A DNA stretch of 64,000 bases, taken from contig QLTU01000018.1 of the NCBI GenBank assembly GCA_003268905.1, forward strand, positions 1 through 64,000. The letters are read 5' to 3'. This DNA is from Acidovorax defluvii (GTDB lineage: Bacteria; Pseudomonadota; Gammaproteobacteria; Burkholderiales; Burkholderiaceae_C). This document shows, one piece after another, positions 55,098-61,398 of the stretch. The number at the start of each line of letters is the position of its first letter. Position 1 is the stretch's first letter. A program made the translations under genes and the position numbers. A model generated the notes under the pieces. That model made no database searches and had not been told where the DNA came from. It worked only from the letters and a program-made list of their open reading frames with translations.

Positions 55098-56258
55098 TTA
55101 CAGTGCCGCTTCGAGGATGCGGCGGCTCACGGCGGGCGTCACCTCGCGTTGCTCGCCCAGTTGCACCATGCCGTGCGCTTCGAGCTGCGCCACCACGGTG
55201 TCGATGGCCTCGGCGCCCAGGCCGTAGCCCGACAGGCGTGTGGCGATGCCCATGCTTTCAAAGAAGGCGCGCGTGCGCTCGATGGCAGCGGTGATGCGTT
55301 CATCGTCAGTGCCGGTGGTGATGCCCCACACGCGCTCGCCGTATTGCAGCAGCTTTTCACGCTTGGGCACGCGGCGTTCGTTGAGCAATGCGGGCAGCAC
55401 GATGGCCAGGGTGCGCGCGTGGTCGATGTTGTGCAGCGCCGTCAGCTCGTGACCGATCATGTGCGTGGCCCAGTCTTGCGGCACGCCCGCACCAATCAGG
55501 CCGTTGAGCGCCATGGTGGCGGCCCACATCAGGTTGGCGCGGTCGTCGTACACGGGTTCGGTTGCCGTCAGCAGGCGCGGACCGATCTCGATCAGTGTCT
55601 GCAAAATGCCTTCGGCAAAGCGGTCTTGCACAGGTGCGTTGACCGGGTAGGTCAGGTACTGCTCTACGGTGTGCACAAACGCATCCACCACGCCGTTGGC
55701 CAGCTGCTGGGGTGGCAGCGTGTAGGTTTTGGTGGGGTCGAGCACCGAGAACAGCGGGTAGGTGTGCACGCTGCTGAAGGCCAGCTTGGCGCCCTTGCCG
55801 CGGTGCGTGATGACGCTGCCATTGTTCATTTCGGAGCCCGTGGCGGGCAGCGTGAGGACGGCGCCAAACGGCACGACCTGCGCGATGTTGCGCCCGCGCT
55901 TTTCGAGGATGGCCCAGGCGTCGCCTTCAAAGTGCACGGCAGCGGCGATGAATTTCACCGCGTCGATCACCGAGCCACCGCCCACGGCGAGCAGAAAATC
56001 AAAGCCGCCGCTGCGCACCTGATCCACGGCTTTCATCGAGGTTTCGAAGCTCGGGTTGGGTTCGATGCCGCTGAAGGTGGCGTGCTGGCGCTCGCCCAGT
56101 GCGGCGCGCACTTCGGCCAGCGTGCCGGTCTTTTCGGCGCTGGCGCCACCGACCAGGATCAGCACCTTGGCGGCGGCGGGCACCAGCTTGGCCAGTTCGG
56201 CCACACGGCCCTTGCCGAAAGCGATGTGGGTGGGGTTGTGAAAGTCAAAATTCAGCAT
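55098..56258 (-). CDS. Iron/zinc-dependent alcohol dehydrogenase, YqhD-like
   Basis: A 386-residue group III alcohol dehydrogenase of the YqhD type, which reduces short aldehydes with NADPH. The N-terminal MLNFDFHNPTHIAFGKGRVA is characteristic; the cofactor domain has FLLAVGGGSVIDAVKFIAAA and LTLPATGSEMNNGSVITHR; the metal site is NGVVDAFVHTVEQYL and HMIGHELTALHNIDHARTL. In E. coli YqhD protects against lipid-peroxidation aldehydes and methylglyoxal. It lies between a NemR-like TetR regulator and a DJ-1 protein. Confidence 0.93.
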   Translation of the reverse strand: MLNFDFHNPTHIAFGKGRVAELAKLVPAAAKVLILVGGASAEKTGTLAEVRAALGERQHATFSGIEPNPSFETSMKAVDQVRSGGFDFLLAVGGGSVIDAVKFIAAAVHFEGDAWAILEKRGRNIAQVVPFGAVLTLPATGSEMNNGSVITHRGKGAKLAFSSVHTYPLFSVLDPTKTYTLPPQQLANGVVDAFVHTVEQYLTYPVNAPVQDRFAEGILQTLIEIGPRLLTATEPVYDDRANLMWAATMALNGLIGAGVPQDWATHMIGHELTALHNIDHARTLAIVLPALLNERRVPKREKLLQYGERVWGITTGTDDERITAAIERTRAFFESMGIATRLSGYGLGAEAIDTVVAQLEAHGMVQLGEQREVTPAVSRRILEAAL

Positions 56259-56378
56259 GGCAGTCCTTCGGGGGTTGAGTGGGAGACGGTGATCGCAGGG
56301 TTGCCGCAAAAGGAGCCGGCGCGCGAGGAAGCGTCAGTGGGGTGAAAACAAGGTGTGCCAGAACGCATGGGCCGTCTT

Positions 56379-57023
56379 TCAGGCGGGTGCCATGTCCAGC
56401 AGCTGCTCGGTGCTTTTCAGGGCATGTTCGAACGCCGTGCCATCGCGGCGCAGTTTGGCCAGCAGGCTGGCGCCCAGCCACAGCTCGTACAAGGTCAGGG
56501 CCAGGGCCGCCGTGTCGGCACGGGCCGGCACCGCGCCCTCGTTCTGGCATTGCTGCAGGCACAGGGCGATGCGCTGAACGATGTCGTCGGTGCCCCGGCG
56601 CAGCGCCAGACGCATGGGCTCGGACATGTCGGCCACCTCGGCGCTGAGCTTGACGATGAGGCACCGGGCGCCTGCGGCTTCGGTGTCGCAGCCCTCTTCG
56701 GCTGCGTCGGCCGGGGCGATGCCGCACTGCGACACGTTCCAGTAAGACCAGTAGCGCATCAGCCGCGCCCGCGCCGGCGTGCCGGCATCGTCGGGCTGCA
56801 GCAGCGCATCAAGCTGCGCCAGGTAGCGCTCCAGGTACTGCGCCAGCAGCGCCTCGCCGAAGCGCTCCTTGCTGCCGAAGTAGTGGTAGAACGAGCCTTT
56901 GGGCACGCCGGCCGCCGCCAGGATTTCGGCCAGGCCCACACCCACAAAGCCTTTGGCGGCAATCAGCCGCTCGCCGCAGCGCAGGATGTGGTGTTTGACG
57001 GGGGGTTGCTGTTCGGTGGTCAC
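56379..57023 (-). CDS. TetR-family regulator, NemR/AcuR-like
   Basis: The product has 214 residues and starts at GTG. The N-terminal DNA-binding part is HHILRCGERLIAAKGFVGVG then LAEILAAAGVPKGSFYHYFG and SKERFGEALLAQYLERYLAQ, the NemR/AcuR subfamily pattern. Several cysteines occur in the middle (VSQCGIAPAD, EEGCDTEAAGARCLIVK), candidates for electrophile sensing as in NemR. A TAGAC-N5-GTCTA operator lies 20 bases upstream, so it is autoregulated and controls the YqhD- and DJ-1-like genes after it. Confidence 0.88.
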   Translation of the reverse strand: MTTEQQPPVKHHILRCGERLIAAKGFVGVGLAEILAAAGVPKGSFYHYFGSKERFGEALLAQYLERYLAQLDALLQPDDAGTPARARLMRYWSYWNVSQCGIAPADAAEEGCDTEAAGARCLIVKLSAEVADMSEPMRLALRRGTDDIVQRIALCLQQCQNEGAVPARADTAALALTLYELWLGASLLAKLRRDGTAFEHALKSTEQLLDMAPA

Positions 57024-57042
57024 GGGTGCATTGTGCCGCCAT

Positions 57043-57057
57043 TAGACCGGTCGTCTA
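57043..57057. promoter_or_regulatory. NemR/AcuR-type TetR operator
   Basis: TAGAC-CGGTC-GTCTA, perfect 5-bp arms, 20 bases before the tetR GTG. It matches the general TAGAC(C)...(G)GTCTA pattern of operators for this TetR subgroup. Confidence 0.8.
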
Positions 57058-57186
57058 GTTACCCCCGAGACACACCCTTGCCATTCATGTGGCCTTTTCA
57101 CCGGTGCGCTCTGGCGTCGCGTGCGCCTCAGGTAGCCATGTGGTTCCCGGGTACCCGCCAAGCGGCAGCCAGCGCAGGTGACAGGG

Positions 57187-57214
57187 TGCTGCACTGCACC
57201 GGTGCACTGCAGCA
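57187..57214. repeat. 28-bp near-perfect palindrome next to repeat copy 10
   Basis: TGCTGCACTGCACC and GGTGCACTGCAGCA match as reverse complements at 13 of 14 positions, with no spacer. It lies 14 bases before repeat copy 10, in the gap where the NUDIX gene has been lost. Confidence 0.75.
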
Positions 57215-57228
57215 TTGCTATTATTTTA

Positions 57229-57278
57229 ATAGCTTATAACGCTTTATCCATAACCACTACAGGCACTTTTCAAAATCC
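57229..57278 (+). repeat. Palindromic repeat, copy 10
   Basis: ATAGCTTATAACGCTTTATC then CATAACCACTACAGGCACTT and CAAAATCC. The arms are weakened. It covers the premature end of the NUDIX remnant, whose last codons and stop lie within it. Confidence 0.75.
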
Positions 57279-57408
57279 CGGTCGCCACCGACCCCACGGC
57301 CTGCCCCGCCACCCACAGGGGCTGACGCGCTTGCGCGGGCGGCTGATGGGCAGCTGCGCGGGCCGTGGCCAGCCATTCGGCGGCAGACGCTTTGGCGGCC
57401 AGCGTCAC
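57244..57408 (-). pseudogene. Truncated NUDIX hydrolase, N-terminal (DUF4743-like) remnant
   Basis: A 54-codon frame starting with GTG that overlaps the stop of the quinone oxidoreductase gene (GTGA at 57405-57408). The product contains AAEWLATARAAAHQPPAQAR and QPLWVAGQAVGSVATGILKS, which resembles the N-terminal DUF4743 domain of NUDIX hydrolases (WLA..ARAAAHQPP..PLWVAG..VGSV pattern). Everything after about residue 48, including the whole NUDIX box, is gone; the frame runs into repeat copy 10 and stops. Tight overlap with the upstream gene shows it was once a normal operon member. Confidence 0.6.
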
Positions 57409-58388
57409 AGCGTGAGGATGGTCGAGCCGGTGGTCTTGCGCGCTTCCAGGTCGCGGTGCGCCTGCTGCACCTCGGCGAGCGGATAGCGCTGGTCGATGTG
57501 GATCTTCACCCGCCCGCTGGCCACCACGGCAAACAGGTCGTCGGCCATGGCCTGGGTGCTCTCGCGCGTGGCGATGTGGCTAAACAGCGTCTGGCGTGTG
57601 ACGTAAAGCGAGCCCTTGGCACCCAGCGAACCGGGCGCAAACGGCGCCACGGGGCCCGAGGCATTGCCGAAGCTGGCCATCAGGCCAAACGGGCGCAGGC
57701 ATTCCAGCGACTTGTCCCAGGTGTCCTTGCCCACCGAGTCGTACACCACCTTCACGCCCTGGCCTGCGGTGATTTCTTTCACGCGCGCCGCAAAGTCTTC
57801 GGTGGCGTAGTTGATGGCGTGGGCCGCGCCATTGGCCAGCGCCAGCTGGCACTTGGCATCGGTGCCAGCGGTGGCGATGAGCTGCAGCCCCAGCACCTTG
57901 GCCCACTGGCAGGCGATCAGGCCCACACCTCCGGCGGCGGCATGGAACAGCACATGGTCGCCGGGCTGCAGCCCCTCCACCGGCAGCGTCTTTTTCAGCA
58001 GGTATTGCGCCGTGAGGCCCTTGAGCATCATGGCCGCGCCGGTCTCGAAGCTGATGGCGTCGGGCAGCTTGCACACGCATTTGGCGGGCATCACGCGCGC
58101 CTCGCAATAGGCACCGGGCGGCTGGCTGGCATAGGCGGCGCGGTCGCCCACCTTCAGGTGCGTGACGCCTTCGCCCACGGCTTCGACCACACCGGCGGCC
58201 TCCATGCCGATGGTGGCGGGCAGGTTAAGCGGGTACAGACCCGTGCGGTGGTACACATCGATGAAGTTCAGGCCGATGGCGTGGTGCCGGATGCGGATTT
58301 CACCCGGCCCGGGCTCACCCACGGCCACGTCAACCAGGTGAAGTTCTTCGGCGCCACCGGGCTGGCGGATCTGGACTGCAAGGCTCAT
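57405..58388 (-). CDS. NADPH:quinone oxidoreductase, zeta-crystallin type
   Basis: A zinc-free medium-chain reductase of 327 residues that transfers electrons from NADPH to quinones. Landmarks are HHAIGLNFIDVYHRTGLYPL and PATIGMEAAGVVEAVGEGVT, the coenzyme loop GDHVLFHAAAGGVGLIACQW and VVYDSVGKDTWDKSLECLRP near the C-terminal half. Start at the ATG before SLAVQIRQPGGAEELHLVDV; the long upstream frame to 58742 is a shadow of the divergent gene. It was followed by a NUDIX gene now truncated. Confidence 0.93.
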   Translation of the reverse strand: MSLAVQIRQPGGAEELHLVDVAVGEPGPGEIRIRHHAIGLNFIDVYHRTGLYPLNLPATIGMEAAGVVEAVGEGVTHLKVGDRAAYASQPPGAYCEARVMPAKCVCKLPDAISFETGAAMMLKGLTAQYLLKKTLPVEGLQPGDHVLFHAAAGGVGLIACQWAKVLGLQLIATAGTDAKCQLALANGAAHAINYATEDFAARVKEITAGQGVKVVYDSVGKDTWDKSLECLRPFGLMASFGNASGPVAPFAPGSLGAKGSLYVTRQTLFSHIATRESTQAMADDLFAVVASGRVKIHIDQRYPLAEVQQAHRDLEARKTTGSTILTL

Positions 58389-58481
58389 GAAAACGGTCTC
58401 CTGTAATGGATGCGACAAGGGGGCTGTCATCCTGCCATCAATCTGCAAGCCTCGCTGGGGCCCCACCGTTACAGTGACGGC

Positions 58482-59381
58482 ATGACTCAACGACTGACGC
58501 CCGGCACGGTGGCGCTGCTGGTGACGGCGCCGCTGCTGTGGGCCGGCAATGCCGTGGTGGGCCGCCTGGTTCATGACCTGGTGCCGCCCATCACCCTCAA
58601 TTTTTTGCGCTGGGCGCTGGCCCTGGCACTGCTGTTGCCGCTCACGCACCGCGTGCTGCGCCCGGACAGCCCGCTGTGGCCGCACTGGCGGCGCTATGCG
58701 CTGCTGGGGCTGCTGGGGGTGGGCCTGTACAACGCACTGCAATACTTGGCGCTGCAGACCTCCACACCCATCAACGTGACGCTGGTGGGCTCCAGCATGC
58801 CGGTGTGGATGCTGGCGGTGGGCGCGCTGTTTTTTGGCGTAGCCGTCACGCGTCGGCAGCTGGCGGGCGCGGCCCTGTCAATGATCGGCGTGCTCACCGT
58901 GCTCAGCCGGGGCGAGTGGAGCCAGCTGCTGGCGCTGCGCCTGGTGGCGGGCGATCTGTTCATGCTGCTGGCCACGATTTCGTGGTCGTTCTACAGCTGG
59001 CTGCTGGTGCGCACCAGCGAGCCCGCCAGCGTGCGCGGCGACTGGGCCGCCTTTCTGACAGGGCAGATGGTGTTTGGCCTGGCCTGGTCGGGCGTCTTTG
59101 CCAGCGCCGAGTGGGCCACGGGGCACACGCACATTGCATGGGGCTGGCCGCTGGTGGCGGCGCTGCTGTTCATCGCCATCGGTCCGGCGCTGGTGGCCTA
59201 CCGCTGCTGGGGCATCGGGGTGCAGCGGGCCGGGCCGGCGGTGGCCGGGTTCTTCTCCAACCTGACGCCGCTGTTTGCGGCCCTGCTGTCGGCCGCGTTT
59301 CTGGGCGAAGCACCGAGCGGCTACCACGCCGTGGCGTTTGCACTGATCGTGGGCGGAATTGTGGTGTCGTCGCGGCGCTGA
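58482..59381 (+). CDS. EamA-family (DMT) transporter
   Basis: Inner-membrane protein of 299 residues with ten helices in two EamA repeats. First repeat: LLVTAPLLWAGNAVVGRLVH, LNFLRWALALALLLPL and YLALQTSTPINVTLVGSSMP. Second repeat: LLATISWSFYSWLLVRTSEP and the AGPAVAGFFSNLTPLFAALL stretch. Exported substrate unknown. Divergent from the quinone reductase, and followed directly by repeat copy 11. Confidence 0.92.
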   Translation: MTQRLTPGTVALLVTAPLLWAGNAVVGRLVHDLVPPITLNFLRWALALALLLPLTHRVLRPDSPLWPHWRRYALLGLLGVGLYNALQYLALQTSTPINVTLVGSSMPVWMLAVGALFFGVAVTRRQLAGAALSMIGVLTVLSRGEWSQLLALRLVAGDLFMLLATISWSFYSWLLVRTSEPASVRGDWAAFLTGQMVFGLAWSGVFASAEWATGHTHIAWGWPLVAALLFIAIGPALVAYRCWGIGVQRAGPAVAGFFSNLTPLFAALLSAAFLGEAPSGYHAVAFALIVGGIVVSSRR

Positions 59382-59385
59382 AGGT

Positions 59386-59436
59386 TTTTTAATCAAAACA
59401 GCCGCCCGCGCTTTGTGGACAAGCGCAAGCAGCTAT
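59386..59436 (-). repeat. Palindromic repeat, copy 11
   Basis: On the minus strand: ATAGCTGCTTGCGCTTGTCC then ACAAAGCGCGGGCGGCTGTT and TTGATTAAAAAA. It starts four bases after the EamA stop codon and lies before the convergent SDR gene end. Confidence 0.85.
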
Positions 59437-59475
59437 CAAAAACTAAGCGCCATCACACAGCGCCATGCAACGCCG

Positions 59476-60306
59476 TCAGAACGTGCCGGGGTAGGCGCCG
59501 CCGTCGGCCAGCACATTCTGGCCCGTCATGTAACCCGCATGCACGCTGCACAGGAACGCGCAGATGGCGCCAAACTCTTCGGGGTTGCCAAAGCGGCCGG
59601 CCGGGATCTGCGCCTGCTGGGCGCGGCGCACGTCGTCCAGGCTTTTGCCGGACTTGGTGGCCGCAGCGCCCAGCGTGGTGGCAAGGCGGTCGGTGTCGAA
59701 CTTGCCCGGCAGCAGGTTGTTCAGGGTGACGCCCTGCGATGCCAGCTTGCTGCGCGCGGCGCCTGCCACAAACCCGGTGAGCCCGCTGCGTGCGCCGTTG
59801 GACAGCCCCAGGATGTCAATCGGCGCCTTCACCGCGCTGGAGGTGATGTTGACCACACGGCCAAAGCCCCGCGCAGCCATGCCGTCCACCGTGGCCTTGA
59901 TGAGCTCGATGGGGGTGAGCATGTTGGCGTCCACCGCCCTGATCCAGGCGTCGCGGTCCCAGTCGCGGAAATCGCCCGTGGGTGGGCCACCCGCGTTGGT
60001 CACCACAATGTCAAAGTCGCGCCCCGGCCCGCCGGGCACGGCAAAAACAGCGGCCCGCCCCTCGGGGGTGGTGATATCGGCGGCCACCGCCAGCACCACG
60101 GGTTTGGTGCCATTTTGGCTTCTGGCGCTTGCTGCGTCTGCGCCAGCAGCTATTAATTGAGAAGCAGCCACCTGCAATGCATCGGCGTTGCGCGCGTTGA
60201 TGACCACGTTCACGCCCTCGCGCACCAGCGCCTGCGCGCAACCAAACCCCAGCCCCTTGCTGGCGCCACACACCAGCGCCCACTTGCCCGCGATTCCCAG
60301 ATCCAT
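59476..60306 (-). CDS. Short-chain dehydrogenase/reductase family protein
   Basis: A Rossmann-fold protein of 276 residues: GKWALVCGASKGLGFGCAQ near the N-terminus and DIVVTNAGGPPTGDFRDWDR as expected for an SDR. The catalytic stretch is INITSSAVKAPIDILGLSNGAR, where the usual Tyr of YxxxK is replaced (LSNGARSG), as in a subgroup of SDRs whose activity is uncertain. Residues about 52-67 (SQLIAAGADAASARSQ) are encoded by repeat copy 12, inserted in frame after the second beta-strand. The C-terminal FGAICAFLCSVHAGYMTGQN block is intact. Confidence 0.88.
   Translation of the reverse strand: MDLGIAGKWALVCGASKGLGFGCAQALVREGVNVVINARNADALQVAASQLIAAGADAASARSQNGTKPVVLAVAADITTPEGRAAVFAVPGGPGRDFDIVVTNAGGPPTGDFRDWDRDAWIRAVDANMLTPIELIKATVDGMAARGFGRVVNITSSAVKAPIDILGLSNGARSGLTGFVAGAARSKLASQGVTLNNLLPGKFDTDRLATTLGAAATKSGKSLDDVRRAQQAQIPAGRFGNPEEFGAICAFLCSVHAGYMTGQNVLADGGAYPGTF
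60107..60153 (-). repeat. Palindromic repeat, copy 12, inside the SDR gene
   Basis: Coding-strand sequence ATAGCTGCTGGCGCAGACGC then AGCAAGCGCCAGAAGCCAAA. It is translated as LIAAGADAASARSQNGTK, the same frame as copy 3 in srkA (LIASSALQESAGGQFLLK). It has lost the TAA of the consensus loop. Confidence 0.8.
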
Positions 60307-60441
60307 AAAAACTCCCGATTGCTGGCCGCAACACGCAGCCGTTTCAAATTATCAGTGGGGCCTGCACGGGCGACAGAACTGGCCCGGCGGTGCCCCCACG
60401 GCGCGGTTGGTTGCCCCGGCGGGTGGGGCGCCCGTGGAGCG

Positions 60442-61371
60442 TCAGCGCACCGGCTGGCGCGACATGCGCGTGAACACGAAGATGCCCGCAATCACCAGCG
60501 CAGTGCCCGCCGCCACCCACAGCGTGAAGGGCTCACCCAGAATCCACACCCCCATGAGGATGGTGGACAGCGGACCCACCATGCCGGTCTGGGCCGCCAT
60601 GCCCGCGCCAATGCGCTCGATGGCCATCATCACCATGAGCACCGGCGCCGCGGTGCACAGCGTGGCATTGAGCACCGACAGCCAGATCACCTCGGGCGCC
60701 ACCACCGCCGCGCTCAGGGGCCGCAGCAGCACAAACTGCAGCAGGCAGCACAGGCAGGCCACCGTGGTGGCCAGGCCCACCAGCCGCAACGAGCCGATGC
60801 GCTTGACCATCTCGCCGCTGTAAACAAGGTAGATGGCATAGCTGACGGCGCTCAGAAACACCAGCAGCGCGCCCCAGGCCGCATCAGCGCCCTGCAGCCG
60901 GGCCTCCAGGCCAAACACCAGCACCACGCCGCAGTAACTGATGGCCATGCCCAGCGCCTGGCCCCAGCGGATGCTGCGGCCATACAGCACCCAGCCCAGC
61001 ATCATCACCAGCGTGGGGTTGAGGTACAGGATGAGCCGCTCCAGGCTGGCGCTGATGTAGGCCAGCCCGGCAAAATCCAGAAAGCTGGCCAAGTAGTAGC
61101 CCGTGACACCCAGGCCTGCCACGCCCAGCCAGTCGCGGCGCGACAAAGGCGGCTTGCCCCGGCTGGCCCACCACGCCATCACGGCAAAAATGGGCAGCGC
61201 AAACAGCATGCGGTACATGATGAGCGTGACCGCATCCACGCCATGGCGGTAGGCCAGCTTGACGATGATGGCCTTGCCGCTGAAGGCGATGGCGCCGAAC
61301 AGCGCCAGCAATAAACCAGTTGCTACATTTTTTCTAGCTGCTTGCGCTTGCTGTGATTGGGCTGTAGGCAC
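60442..61371 (-). CDS. EamA-family (DMT) transporter with repeat-derived N-terminus
   Basis: The 309-residue permease has two EamA repeats: LLALFGAIAFSGKAIIVKLA, VTLIMYRMLFALPIFAVMAW and LAYISASLERLILYLNPTLV, then FLSAVSYAIYLVYSGEMVKR, LSVLNATLCTAAPVLMVMMA and GPLSTILMGVWILGEPFTLW. The only workable start is GTG at 61371, which lies in repeat copy 13; residues 1-13 (MPTAQSQQAQAAR) come from the repeat. No other Met, Val or Leu start codon occurs before the first helix. Substrate unknown. Confidence 0.87.
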   Translation of the reverse strand: MPTAQSQQAQAARKNVATGLLLALFGAIAFSGKAIIVKLAYRHGVDAVTLIMYRMLFALPIFAVMAWWASRGKPPLSRRDWLGVAGLGVTGYYLASFLDFAGLAYISASLERLILYLNPTLVMMLGWVLYGRSIRWGQALGMAISYCGVVLVFGLEARLQGADAAWGALLVFLSAVSYAIYLVYSGEMVKRIGSLRLVGLATTVACLCCLLQFVLLRPLSAAVVAPEVIWLSVLNATLCTAAPVLMVMMAIERIGAGMAAQTGMVGPLSTILMGVWILGEPFTLWVAAGTALVIAGIFVFTRMSRQPVR

Positions 61372-61385
61372 TTTTTATTCAAACT
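61334..61385 (+). repeat. Palindromic repeat, copy 13, at the start of an EamA gene
   Basis: CTAGCTGCTTGCGCTTGCTG then GATTGGGCTGTAGGCACTTT and ATTCAAA. Antisense to the gene. It contributes the GTG start codon and first dozen codons, in the same frame used by copy 8. Confidence 0.8.
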
Positions 61386-61398
61386 CACGCCAACGCAT

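Noticed and set aside
1219-61385. Dispersed palindromes as a CRISPR array
   Set aside because: Copies are kilobases apart, vary in orientation and sequence, have no spacer structure, and no cas genes are present.
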